Shown: positions 30,270 through 40,922, counted from the first letter of the stretch. The stretch is 45,000 nt of DNA from Prorocentrum cordatum (GCA_963575745.1 CAUYUJ010014623.1:1-45000), one strand, 5' to 3'. Notes: generated by a model from the sequence alone, not told the origin. Translations and numbers: made by a program.

Positions 30270-31120
30270 ATTGTTTTTCGACCCGGACCCCACGGATCTG
30301 CGTGAGGGGTGCCGCCGGATTTCAGAAATGTGGCAAATCCATCTGTGTTTTTGGACCCTGGCCCTACGGATCTTCGTGAGGGGTGCCGCCGGATTTCAGA
30401 CATGTAGCAAATCCCCTGTGCTTTTTGACCCTGACCCTGCCGATCTGCGTGAGGGGTGCCACCGGATTTTAAAAACATTGGCAAATCATTTGTGTTTTTG
30501 GACCCTGGCCCCGCCGATCTGCGTGACTGGTACAATCGAATCTCAGAAATGTGGCAAAGATTGTTTCTTTTTGCACCCTGGCCCCGCCGATCTGCGTGAT
30601 GGGGTGCCACCGACTTCCATAAATGTCAAATCCAATGTGTTTTTGCACCCTGATTCCGCCGATCTGCGTGAGGGGTGCCGCCGGATTTCAGAAATGCTGC
30701 AAATCCTTTGTGTTTTTGGACCTTCACCCCGCCGATCTGCGCGAGGGGTGCCACCGAATTTTAGAAATGTGGCAAATCCCATTTGTTTTTGGACCCTCAC
30801 CCTGCCGATCTGCGCGAGGGGTGCCACCGAATTTCAGAAATGTTGCAAATCCCATGTGTTTTTGGACCCTGACCCCGCCGATTTGGGTGAGTGGTGCCAC
30901 CGGATTTTAAACACATTGGCAAATCATTTGTGTTTTTGGACCCTGGCCCCGCCGATCTGCGTGCCTGGTACAATCGAATTTCAGAAATGTGGCAACTCCA
31001 CCTTGTTTTGGGACCCTGACCCCGCCGATTTGCGTGAGGGGTGATACCGAATTTCAGAAATGTGGCAAGTCCCGTGTGTTTTTGTACCCTGACCCCGCCG
31101 ATCTGCGTGAGGGGTGTTAA
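30270..31120 (+). repeat. twelve 73-bp tandem monomers in the LINE copy 1 5' region
   Basis: GAT(C/T)T landmarks fall at 30,295, 30,369, 30,442, 30,516, 30,589, 30,661, 30,734, 30,807, 30,880, 30,953, 31,026 and 31,100. The core reads TGTTTTTGGACCCTGACCCC, GCCGATCTGCGTGAGGGGTG and a TTTCAGAAATGTGGCAAATC-like part. Variant monomers at 30,442/30,516 recur at 30,880/30,953, hinting at a ~438-bp six-monomer higher-order unit. Monomeric 5' UTRs that act as promoters are known from mouse L1; a promoter role here is inference. Confidence 0.93.
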
Positions 31121-31311
31121 TTTTAACCAACCCCAGCAATTCAGACAATACGATTTGGGCGTTGTAGAAGTGCCCGTTTTGGGCCTCCCCCTTCGCGCGG
31201 TCCATCAGCAAAGAACAGTAAAGCAGCAAGCAGTCAACAAGGAACAGAAAGCAACACTGAGCAGAATTGTAACAGTGGACGCTGGAAGCTGCAATTGGTA
31301 CAGGAAATTCT

Positions 31312-31910
31312 AGACGCTTCGCGTATCCCCACCAGCCCGTCCAGAAACGACGCCCAGGCGAGTAGAGGGTCGTCCTGAGGGGCTTTTCGGCGTCTTGGGC
31401 GCCTCGGGGGGGCCTCTGTGGGCCGTTCGGAATCCTCTTTGGGGTCTCCTGGGGGCCTCTTGGGGCCTCTTGGGGCCATCTTGGGGCCTCTGGGAACACC
31501 TTGGGTGCCTTTGGGGGGTCTCTTGGGGCCTCTTGGGGGTCTCTTGGGGGCCTCCTGGGGGACTCTTGGGGGGCCTCGTGGGGCCATCTTGGGGCCATCA
31601 TGCGGCCTCTTGGGGCATCCTGGGGGCCTCTTGCGGCCATCGTGGAGGAAATCGATCAAAGAAGGGGGGGTCCTAAATTTCAGCCCCCCCGTCAGAAGGC
31701 CAAAATGGGACCGAAACCATGGTAAAATCAATGATTCTGGCTTCCTCGCCGAGGCCGTCTTGGGCGCTCCAACGCGCCGCGGAACCCCCTGTCCAGGTCA
31801 GTGGGGAGGGAGTAGGGGAGGGGTAAACCCCTCCCCGAGGGGGAAGAAGGAGGGGTGGAAGAGGAAACTCCTTAAACCACCGACGCCCAGAAGGCTGGTG
31901 GGACTGCGAA
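31312..31910 (+). repeat. 5' cassette of LINE copy 1 (shared with 21.4-23.0 kb)
   Basis: ACGCTTCGCGTATCCCCACC at the start, GGCCTCTTGG minisatellite at 31,390-31,650, then CGTCAGAAGGCCAAAATGGG, ATCAATGATT, GTAAACCCCTCCCCGA and GAAGGCTGGTGGGA. Part order equals that of the cassette upstream of the helicase. Confidence 0.85.
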
Positions 31911-31981
31911 CCTCCGGCCTGCAGCCTGGTGGCCCCGCAAGGGGGCCGGCGGATTATTACTAGTACTATATTATTTTTTTT

Positions 31982-32003
31982 TCCGTATCCATTTTGGCTC
32001 AAG
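31982..32003 (+). other. relict dinoflagellate spliced leader in LINE copy 1
   Basis: This 22-nt stretch, ending CCATTTTGGCTCAAG, matches the dinoflagellate spliced leader at every position except one (G-to-T, giving CCGTATCC instead of CCGTAGCC). The leader is added to mRNAs by trans-splicing. A genomic copy upstream of an ORF indicates that a trans-spliced transcript was once reverse transcribed and inserted. The ORF starts 80 nt downstream. The same variant is in copy 2. Confidence 0.9.
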
Positions 32004-32082
32004 CTTGAGGGTCGCGGGCTTGAGTTGAAACGTAAGCCTACGTTTGCCCCACACCATCTCAGTTTTCCTCTGAGTTTCTGAG

Positions 32083-33327
32083 ATGGCTGGATGGGGCGCC
32101 GCATCCCAGCACGGTGGCCACGCGTCGTGGACCGAGCAGGGCCGCGGGAGCAGCGGCGCGCCAGCGCCCTGGCGCCAGCAGCAAGGTGGAGCGTGGCAGT
32201 GGTGGCAGTGCACGTTCTGCTCCGAGTGGTGCTGGAACAAGAAGTGCAGCAAGTGCGGTCTCAAACGTGGGTGGAGCAGCACGTCGGCACCGCACTCCAG
32301 CCACCAGAGCCCCCACCAGCCGATGCAGTCGGGCCAGCTGGTCCAGCACGAGCTGCGCGGCAATATCGATCAACTCCAAGCGGACTTAGCAGCTGCGACG
32401 GCGGAGCCGAAGCCCACCAGCAGCACTGCCGACCCCCACAACCAGCGCTCAGCGGGCGACGCCCAGGTCAAGCAGATCGAGGCGGCCCTGAGCGCCCTGC
32501 CACTCGTAGGCTTCGACGCGGAGCGCAAGCAGCTGCAGGAGCGGCTTGCGGAGGTCAAGCTGGCCATCACGCGTCAGAGGCCCCTCGGCGCGCAGATCGA
32601 CTCCTGCAAGGCAGCGCCCCTGAGGTCCCAGAAGCGGGTCTCCGATTGCCAGCGGGTGATCGAGCGCGCCAACGCAGCCAAGCAAGAGGCTGCAGCTGAA
32701 CAGGCGCGGCTCCAGGCCGAGCTCGCCAAGCTACAGCAGGAGCTCCCGATGGCGAGCGGGATGAACTGCATCCAGATGATGAGCTCCGCGATGGACTCAG
32801 TCCTGAAGGCAATGCAGGACGGCGGAGTGGTTCCACCTCAGCACGTCGCGGAGGCCGAGAACTTGATGAAGCAGCTCTCGATTGGCATCCAGCAGATTGC
32901 TCATATGGCCAATGCGACGGCTCCAGCCCCCATGGACGAGAGCAATGGCACTCGCCGTTCTCGGCCAGACGAGCCCTACGGGGACGGCGAAGCCAAGGAG
33001 CGCAGGATGGTTGGCAAGGGCCCGCTCCACGTCTCAGCGCGACTGTCGCCACCTGCCAGCAAAAAACGACGATGCCTCGGAGGTGCAAGTCCCGCCTTGA
33101 GCGAGGCGGACAGCGCAGGGAAGGCGCGTGGCGAGCGGGGCCTAGACACGTCAAGAATCCGACTTGCGTCTGCAAATGTGCGCACATTTCTCCCTTGGCA
33201 AGATGAAGCTAGCTACGACCGCAATGCCTTCGCGTCGCTGAAGAGCAAGACTGAACTTCTCCAGATGATGTTCCACGATGCTGGGTATGGGATCGTTGGC
33301 ATCCAAGAGGGGCGCAGCACTACCTAA
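32083..33327 (+). pseudogene. LINE copy 1 N-terminal region: zinc finger, coiled coil, start of EEP endonuclease
   Basis: A 414-codon frame from ATG 32,083. Residues 41-58 form a RanBP2-like zinc finger: W41, C43, C46, N52, C55, C58. Residues ~95-225 are rich in Ala, Glu, Gln and Lys with heptad character (coiled coil), and a basic SKKRR lies near 325. Residues ~365-414 begin the EEP nuclease, which nicks target DNA: RLASANVRTFLPW and GYGIVGIQEGR, the latter carrying the conserved Glu. A TAA at 33,325 ends the frame. Copy 2 has AAA at this codon and runs 16 residues further, so the stop is a private mutation of copy 1. Confidence 0.85.
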
Positions 33328-34981
33328 CGTCATGTTGTGGGTAACTACTACGATGTTCACAGGTGCATGCCCTGAGTCTCGATACGGCTCTCAAGTTTGG
33401 GTTTCTAATTCATTGCAGTTTTCAGCCGACGTATTCACGCAGCCGAGTGCGCGGATCACTACAGTCGTTGGCGTGGCACAGGCATTGGCCGCAGGGCTGG
33501 TGATCTGCTCAGCGCACGCCCCCCATGAGTTCTCCACCAAGCGCTCCAAGGATGACTTCTGGGAGATGCTCGAGAGGCACCTGCTACAATACACTTCCAA
33601 GTTTCCCTCCTACTCCATCGTGCTGCTGATCGACGCCAATGCTCGAGTCGGTAGCGTGAAATCTCCAGCTCTTGGTTCTGCGTATCGGGACACAGAGAAC
33701 AACAATGGTGCTCGTTTTCGACGATGCCTTTACAATGCGAACATGTACGCGGCTAACACGGACTTTCCAATCACATGGACTTGGATGTCTACGTGCAGGA
33801 CTACGGTTCGCGTTGACTATGTTTGTATCAAAGCCAGCCACAAACTGTCAATATGCAGTGCGTATGCTGATGAGAATGTTGATCTGAACTTGGACGGCTC
33901 GATTGATCACAGACCTGTTGTGGTGGATGTGACCATGCCGAAGGATGTTCAGCTAGAGAAAGCAACCATATGGAGATTGCTCTTGGACAAGACCAAGCTC
34001 TCGGACCCGCATCTCGTAGAGTGCTTCAATCAGAAGATGTGGGCGTTCCAGTCCCAGAGCGGGTGGTCTGTGGACCAGCATCTTGCCGAGCTGAATGCGT
34101 GGATACTGCAGCATGCCCGAGCCACGTTCGGCCCTCCTCAGAAGCGACCTCGGAAGCCATGGATCTCGTCATCCTCGTGGGGCGTGGTTCAGATGGTGGC
34201 CCCCCTGGCGCGGCTACGCCGCAGAGGCTTTCGCGCTGAACGGCTTGCGCTGCTGTCCAAGGCGCGGTGCGCCTTTGCGTCAGTGCTGCACGCCGACTTT
34301 TTGCACCCCGCAACAGAGGGCGGCCGCGGCAGCCTGACTGCCGGCGCTGGGCGGCGTGGCTGGCGCGCCCGCGCTGCGTGCGCCGAGGCCGCCCGCGCGC
34401 TGGCAGCGGCGCGGCGCACGTCTGCCATGCTGCGCCGCACGGCCCGCGATGTCGGGCCGATCTCCAGGAAGCTCGTCAAGGCCGATCGCCAGATCTGGAT
34501 CGGCGTGAAAGCCTTGGAGGCGCAGTGGGCGCACGTCAAGGGCGACTCGCGTACCGCCTGCGCCGTCGCGAGAGCTTTGTCAGGGCGCGGGCTGCCGACA
34601 GCCTCCGCGCTCCGTGGGCCTGACGGAGAGCTCGCCAGCACACGGCGTGAACGCGACATGCTGATGCGCGGACACTTCGCTCAGGTCTTCCGTGGCAAGC
34701 TGACTGCCCCTGAGGCCTTGGCAGCAGCGGCCGCGCCGCCGCGCTCTCAGCATTGCGCAGAGGCTAGCGTGCTGCGCGTCGCGCCGAGTGCGGCGCGCAG
34801 CGCATTCATGTTGTTAAAGAATATCAAAGGCGTCGGCAATGACGGTATTCCAGGCGAGCCAATTCGTTCGGCCGTTGACTCGCTCGCAGTCAAGTTTTCG
34901 GAACTCCATGTCAAGATTGTCGAGCGGGAGCGATGGCCTTTGTCTTGGACTGGAGGTAGGCTCGTCGATATATATATATAG
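33278..34981 (+). pseudogene. LINE copy 1 EEP endonuclease remainder, linker and RT N-terminus
   Basis: The coding signal moves to this frame at about 33,370. It holds the rest of the EEP domain: a CSAHAPHE segment, LLIDANARVGS (metal-binding D/N motif) and SIDHRPVVVDV (the catalytic DH). A basic, Ala/Arg-rich linker follows (about 34,180-34,680), then the RT entry region with GNDGIPGEPIRSAV and WTGGRLVDIY. A TA dinucleotide tract puts TAG in frame at 34,979. The frame break between this and the previous segment (near 33,365) is shared with copy 2. Confidence 0.85.
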
Positions 34982-36089
34982 ATAAAAAGAAAGGCAGCGT
35001 TGAAGATCCCGATAACTTTCGAGGGATCCTTCTGACAGATCACTCTGCCAAGGGTTTTTTTCTATCAGTTAAGGTCAGTGCTTGATAGTAAGTATAACGC
35101 GCGCCAGCTTAGCATGCAGTGCGGCGCCACCGCGAAGCGTGGTGCAGATTTTGCCTCACATCTCGTGCTCATGTTAATCAACATGGCTAAGCTTCAGGAT
35201 GCGTGCGTGTTTGTGCTCTTCCTTGATTTAGCCAAAGCGTTCGATCGGGTAGTGCGCGAGCTTGTGTACGGCATGACAGATGAGCAGCTCGCAGATCCTC
35301 TTACATACTTTGTGTCACTAGGTGTGTCCGCCGAGACAGCACGTAAGATAATTTTATATTTAGGCATGTACGGCTCAGCTTGTCAGCAGTGGCAGGTAGA
35401 CCCAAAGACGGCTGAGCTCATCGCTAGATTGCACCGCATGGCGTGGTTTTCAGTATGCTGACCTCCATGAAGTAGTGCAGACATTCACAGGTGGTCGCCA
35501 AGGGTGCGCGTTTGGCACAGTCATGTTTAACGGAGCGTGCAGCATCGCACTCTTCATGTTGTATTCCGAGCTTGCTAAGTTAGGACTCGGGCTCCGACTG
35601 TCTCGCAGGGAAGGCCGGTTTTGGAATGCAAATCCACATGACGAAGCACGCGCGTTGCACGAAGAGCACGTTATGGATGCTGCATTTGTTGATGACGAGT
35701 GCCTTCTGCTGCTCGCCTCCACGCCTACTCGCCTCAACTCTGCCATCCACGCACTTATGAAAGCGGTTGTCCAGACGTTTGCAGCGCTTGCTCTAGAAAT
35801 CAATTGGAAGCCTGGCAAGTCATAGTGCATGGTAGTGTACAGAGGTAAGCAGAGTAGCAAGCATTATGCTCGATTGAAATGCGGAAATCAGCGCTGTTTT
35901 AAGTTTCCAGAGTTCGGTATCTCACTGCATGTAGTCGATGGGTACAAACACCTAGGATGTGTCACGACTCCTGATGGTCGTCTGAAGCGAGACGCCGATC
36001 ATAAGATTTCGCAAACTCTGAGCGCTTACGTTCCTATTGCCTGTGAAGTTTTTGTGGTGCCACCGAGCTGTGTCAGAGTGTCCGTCTAG
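34982..36089 (+). pseudogene. LINE copy 1 reverse transcriptase core, in several frames
   Basis: After the TA tract the frame reads KKKGSVEDPDNFRGILLTDH (RT motif 1/2). After a poly-T tract comes QCGATAKRGADFASHL (motif 2/3 region) and VLFLDLAKAFDRVV with the catalytic Asp of motif A (about 35,215-35,250). After an extra T in a TTTT run (about 35,446) come GGRQGCAFGTVMFNGA (motif B) and AAFVDDECLL with the motif C Asp pair (about 35,683-35,706). A TAG at 35,823 interrupts the thumb region, where YKHLGCVTTPDG (about 35,940-35,980) is typical. The extra T and the TAG are also in copy 2. Confidence 0.88.
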
Positions 36090-36121
36090 CGCTCGCTGAC
36101 TCTCGCCTCATCCATGGTAGG

Positions 36122-37011
36122 TTGCCGTCCAATAGCCACATCATGCATCGCACGCCCGAGTACATTCGCGCGCTCAACGGCCCACACATGCGCATTCTTC
36201 GACGCATCGCGGGCGATCCCAACTCCGGCGAGGCGAGGTTTTCAGACGTTCGCATTCGTGAGCAGTTAGGCCGACCTCCCCTGGACTGCCTGTTGCTGCG
36301 GAAACGGTTGCTGCATTTCGGTCGTCTAGTCCATTTCGCACCAGGCCCGCTCCAGGCTGTCCTACAGTTCCGTCAGAACAAGAAGGCCCCCGATTGGGTC
36401 AATCAGCTTCAAGATGACCTGAGCTTGGTGTGGAGGCGAGTTCCCGCCTTCTCCCCGCTGCCCGATCCCATCCTGTATGCGAGCGTTTGGCACGAGTTTA
36501 TCTTGCAAGATCTAGCGTCCTGGAGGGAAAGAGTGCAGCGAATCTTTTTTCACACATGTGTTTGTGATTCGTCGTCAGTATCGCCGTCGTCAACGACGCC
36601 AGGGCAGCCCCCCTCTGGGGAGACCGCGCTTCCGTTTGTCTGTGGCATCTGTCCTGTCGCCCTGCTTTTCTCACCAGTAAGGCGTTGAAGATGCACCAGC
36701 GTACGAAACGCATGCTCAGATGCCTTGCCCGTCTGTATGTAGATGAGCGCGGTACTTGTCCTGTGTGCAAGACTGACTTTTCGCAGAGATTGCGACGCAT
36801 AGCACATTTATCGGGTAGTCGACGTCAGCGCTGCTGGGCGCAGCTGATGCGTACCGCTCCTCCTCCCCTCCCGCCAGAGACTGCGTCAGCGCTCGACCTC
36901 GCCGATCGCGAGGCGCGACGCGAAGCTCGACGGAGAGGCCACACCCACCCGCTTGCAGTCTCCAGCGCATGCACGCGCGAGGGTGAATGCATAGGATTTG
37001 CACGCATGTGA
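36122..37011 (+). pseudogene. LINE copy 1 C-terminal region with zinc fingers
   Basis: The post-RT region runs to about 36,560 and includes HMRILRRIAGDP, a block usual in this type of LINE. Two zinc-finger-like motifs follow. The first is FVCGICPVA (36,635) joined across a frame break to KALKMHQRTKR; its second His position is Arg here. The second is CPVCKTDF with His and Cys further on (CxxC...H...C, from about 36,756). The frame ends at TGA 37,009. Such C-terminal fingers bind nucleic acid during insertion. Confidence 0.75.
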
Positions 37012-37122
37012 CGCTGATGCCCATTCGCACTACTAGGGGGTTTAGTCAGCTGGTCAATGCAGAGTGTGAGTCAGTGTATAGCCTTCTTGAGACACCGTGA
37101 GGTAACCTTGCAGAATAAAAAA
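37012..37122 (+). other. LINE copy 1 3' UTR and A-rich end
   Basis: A short non-coding tail ends AATAAAAAACAG and passes into TACTACAATTACTACTAC. AATAAA at 37,114-37,119 is more likely a poly(A)-like tail than a signal, because dinoflagellates do not generally use that hexamer. Confidence 0.6.
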
Positions 37123-37226
37123 CAGTACTACAATTACTACTACTACTACTACTACTACCACCACTACTACTACTACCACTACTACTACTACTACTACTAC
37201 TGTTACTGCTACTACTACTACTATTA

Positions 37227-37260
<34 letters not shown>

Positions 37261-37295
37261 GACTACTACTACTACGACTATTATTATTACTATTG

Positions 37296-37331
<36 letters not shown>

Positions 37332-37368
37332 GTAGTACTATTACTACTACGACTACTACTACGACTGC

Positions 37369-37401
<33 letters not shown>

Positions 37402-37490
37402 TGCTACTACTACTACTACTACTACGACTACTACGCCTACGACTACTACTGCTACTGCGACTACTACGACTACGACTACTACGACTACTG

Positions 37491-37521
<31 letters not shown>

Positions 37522-37559
37522 CGCTAATGCTAGTAGTAGTACTACTACTACTACTCCTA

Positions 37560-37615
<56 letters not shown>

Positions 37616-37705
37616 GTCATTACTACTGGCCTTACTATTGTTACTACTATTACTTCCCTCCTACCTGCCGACCTACCTGCCTACCTACCTACCTACATAG
37701 TATTA

Positions 37706-37736
<31 letters not shown>

Positions 37737-37817
37737 GACAACTACGACTGCTGCTATTACAACTAATTATGTTTTCTAATACTATTAATGTTACTACTAC
37801 TATTACTACTACTACTA

Positions 37818-37848
<31 letters not shown>

Positions 37849-37938
37849 CACGAGTACGACCTACTACTACTACTACTACTACAACTGCAACTACAACTAC
37901 GACTACTTTACTACTACGACTACTACTACTACTACTAC

Positions 37939-37974
<36 letters not shown>

Positions 37975-38204
37975 TACGACAGCGACGACGACGACGACGA
38001 CGACTACTACTACTACTACTACTACTATTACGAATACTACTACTACTACTACTACTACTACTACGACGACGACGACGACTACTACTACTACTATTATTAC
38101 TACTACTATTTCTACTCCTATTACTACCACTACTACTACTACTACTACTAGTACTACTACTACTACTACTACTATTACTACGACGACTACTACTACTTCT
38201 ATGT

Positions 38205-38241
<37 letters not shown>

Positions 38242-38320
38242 GACTACTACTACTACTACTACTACTACGACTACGACTACGACTACTACAACTACTTCTA
38301 GTACTACTACTACTGCTACG

Positions 38321-38358
<38 letters not shown>

Positions 38359-38465
38359 GACTACTACGGCGACGACGACGACTACTACTACTACTACTAC
38401 TACTACAACTCCTACTACTACTACTACTACTACTACGACCATTACCACTACTACTTCTACTACTC

Positions 38466-38496
<31 letters not shown>

Positions 38497-38568
38497 TACT
38501 TTTTCTACTATCACTACCACCACGACGGCGACGACGACGACTACGTCTACGATTATTATTACTTTACT
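37123..38568 (+). repeat. ACT microsatellite downstream of LINE copy 1
   Basis: 1.4 kb of (ACT)n in the same strand phase as the array ending at 30,160, with CGA, GAC and GCT variants. A short CCTA tract lies at 37,660-37,695. Thr- and Leu-rich frames are artefacts. Confidence 0.97.
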
Positions 38569-38586
38569 TCGAATTGAGCCACTCAC

Positions 38587-39395
38587 GTTGGGGACGACAT
38601 GCCCTTGGTGAGCGCTTCGACGCAGTCCAAAATGGCATCGAGGTCGGACAGCGGGCAGCTCGAATGGCACCATGCGCATCTGCCCCGGATCTCCTCGCTG
38701 GAGGGCTCACTATGACAGCTGGTGCAAAGAAGTGCCGACGCGCCCGCCCCCTGAACTTCGACCGCACCTCCAGGCGGCGGGAGGCCAGAAGTTCCGCGAC
38801 CTGCGACGGCAGGTCCAGGATGACAGCGGCCGCCTCGTGCCCTTTCAGGACGCTGAGCCGATAGGGCGCACAGTCCTAAAGTCGTCCGTTTTCACCGCTC
38901 GGGCGAGTTGCAGCGCCTCCACACTACCGGGCGCGGCCTCCAGCAACGCCTGAGCAGCCTCGGAGGCACGGCCGTGTTCTGCGAGCGCCAGGCAGAACAG
39001 GGGCCCTCAGATCTCGTCTTGGAGGGCCTTCGCGGAGAAGGCCTGCACGATGGCCTTGGCAAGCTTCGCCTTCCCAAGGCCTTGGGGACCCTGTGGGCCC
39101 CACAGCCCAGGTGAGCCCAGGGGCGACACCATCGTGCACGTTTGGCAGGGAGTCGAACAGGGCGGGTGGAGGGGCACCCTAGCCAGCACCCGCGGCCTCC
39201 TCTTCCTCCTCCGCTCTTCGCGGTCTCCCCGTCCACCACGTTGGGTGTGGCGTCGGGCTCGGAGTGATTCTGGGTGTCGGGCCGGGCGTCGGGCTTGTCG
39301 CCGTGTGCGTCCGCCGCGGCCTCCTCATCTTCCTCGTCCTCCTCGCCGGTGGCTTGGCCGATGTTGGCGCCCAAGTTGGTGCTCAGGTCGGCCAT
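38587..39395 (-). pseudogene. broken minus-strand gene with an acidic N-terminus and a Cys-rich segment
   Basis: Reading leftward from ATG at 39,395: MADLSTNLGANIGQATG and an acidic stretch; a possible intron ending CCCACAG at about 39,080; LGKAKLAKAIVQAFSAKALQ; an in-frame TGA where CGA (Arg) would fit (about 39,007); EHGRASEAAQALLEAAPGSV, TPR-like in character. A frame change follows, then APYRLSVLKGHEAAAVILDL. A further frame change leads to a Cys-rich segment with CTSC, CAWC and CPLSDLDAILDCVEAL (about 38,595-38,730). It ends at a good splice donor (AAC then GTGAGT) at 38,587, and the ACT microsatellite starts within that presumed intron. No family recognised. It could be a decayed gene, or a real one with small introns. 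Confidence 0.45.
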
Positions 39396-39583
39396 GCCGA
39401 TGCTAGAGACAGGGACCACCGCACAGATGCCTTCACGGCTCACGGCCTTTGCCCCTGGGGTACGGTCTAAAGGGATTGTTTCCTCGCACGCTGGACGCCC
39501 CGCCTTCGGAGCCACTGCCATCTCGGCCAGCTGACTGCAGCCGCTGCCTTCCACCAGCGCGCCCCGCGCGCACTGGAGACTGG
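39396..39583. other. unique spacer before LINE copy 2
   Basis: Possibly the upstream region of the minus-strand gene. An open frame continues to 39,554 but without features that call for it. A CTCTAG that could serve as splice acceptor lies just before the ATG. Confidence 0.35.
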
Positions 39584-40060
39584 TCGAGGGGTGCCGCCGG
39601 ATCTGCGTGAGGGGTGCCGCCGGATTTCAGAAATGCTGCAAATCCTTTGTGTTTTTGGACCTTCACCCCGCCGATCTGCGCGAGGGGTGCCACCGAATTT
39701 TAGAAATGTGGCAAATCCCATTAGTTTTTGGACCCTCACCCTGCCGATCTGCGCGAGGGGTGCCACCGAATTTCAGACATGTTGCAAATCCCATGTGTTT
39801 TTGGACCCTGACCCCGCCGATTTGGGTGAGTGGTGCCACCGGATTTTAAACACATTGGCAAATCATTTGTGTTTTTGGACCCTGGCCCCGCCGATCTGCG
39901 TGCCTGGTACAATCGAATTTCAGAAATGTGGCAACTCCACCTAATTTTTGGGACCCTGACCCCGCCGATTTGCGTGAGGGGTGATACCGAATTTCAGAAA
40001 TGTGGCAAGTCCCGTGTGTTTTTGTACCCTGACCCCGCCGATCTGCGTGAGGGGTGTTAA
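39584..40060 (+). repeat. seven 73-bp monomers of LINE copy 2
   Basis: Landmarks fall at 39,600, 39,673, 39,746, 39,819, 39,892, 39,965 and 40,039. They correspond one to one to the last seven monomers of copy 1. Confidence 0.93.
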
Positions 40061-40251
40061 TTTTAACCAACCCCAGCAATTCAGACAATACGATTTGGGC
40101 GTTGTAGAAGTGCCCGTTTTGGGCCTCCCCCTTCGCGCGGTCCATCAGCAAAGAACAGTAAAGCAGCAACCAGTCAACAAGGAACAGAAAGCAACACTGA
40201 CCAGAATTGTAACAGTGGACGCTGGAAGCTGCAAGTGGTACAGGAAATTCT

Positions 40252-40850
40252 AGACGCTTCGCGTATCCCCACCAGCCCGTCCAGAAACGACGCCCAGGCG
40301 AGTAGAGGGTCGTCCTGAGGGGCTTTTCGGCGTCTTGGGCGCCTCGGGGGGGCCTCTGTGGGCCGTTCGGAATCCTCTTTGGGGCCTCCTGGGGGCCTCT
40401 TGGGGCCTCTTGGGGCCATCTTGGGGCCTCTGGGAGCACCTTGGGTGCCTTTGGGGGGTCTCTTGGGGCCTCTTGGGGGTCTCTTGGGGGCCTCCTGGGG
40501 GACTCTTGGGGGGCCTCGTGGGGCCATCTTGGGGCCATCATGCGGCCTCTTGGGGCATCCTGGGGGCCTCGTGCGGCCATCGTGGAGGAAATCGATCAAA
40601 GAAGGGGGGGTCCTAAATTTCAGCCCCCCCGTCAGAAGGCCAAAATGGGACCGAAACCGTGGTAAAATCAATGATTTTGGCTTCCTCGCCGAGGCCGTCT
40701 TGGGCGCTCCAACGCGCCGCGGAACCCCCTGTCCAGGTCGGTGGGGAGGGAGTAGGGGGAGGGGTAAACCCCTCCCCGAGGGGGAAAAAGGAGGGGTGGA
40801 AGAGGAAACTCCTTAAACCACCGACGCCCAGAAGGCTGGTGGGACTGCGA
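40252..40850 (+). repeat. 5' cassette of LINE copy 2
   Basis: Same parts as 31,312-31,910, differing by scattered substitutions and one extra G in the G-rich block. Confidence 0.9.
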
Positions 40851-40922
40851 ACCTCCGGCCTACAGCCTGGTGGCCCCACAAGGGGGCCGGCGGATTATTA
40901 CTAGTACTATATTATGATTTTT

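Larger units (their letters stand above)
30161..37122 (+). mobile_element. LINE (non-LTR retrotransposon) copy 1, nearly full length, inactive
   Basis: It lies between two ACT-microsatellite blocks. In order: ~110 bp of unique 5' sequence, twelve 73-bp monomers (30,270-31,120), a 5' cassette (31,312-31,910), a spliced-leader relict (31,982-32,003), and a coding region (32,083-37,011). The coding region holds a RanBP2-like zinc finger, coiled coil, EEP endonuclease, RT and C-terminal zinc fingers. A short 3' UTR ends in an A-rich AATAAAAAACAG, followed at once by ACT repeats. The coding region is broken by stops and frameshifts. No clear target-site duplication can be seen because both flanks are microsatellite. 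The 5' boundary is inferred from the end of the ACT array. Confidence 0.88.

Noticed and set aside
27283-30379. Long open frames of poly-Val, poly-Leu, poly-Thr, poly-Ser/Arg on both strands
   Set aside because: They translate AGT/ACT triplet arrays; every frame is open because the triplet has few stops. The same holds for 37.1-38.6 kb, the CCT arrays at 7.6, 8.2, 8.8, 10.7 and 11.6 kb, and the GAT array at 4.3 kb.
31690-31720. Second spliced-leader-like match (reverse complement containing CCATTTTGGC)
   Set aside because: Only ten bases match, on the opposite strand, inside the cassette; likely chance.
37114-37119. AATAAA as a polyadenylation signal
   Set aside because: Dinoflagellates do not typically use it and it is part of an A-rich element end.
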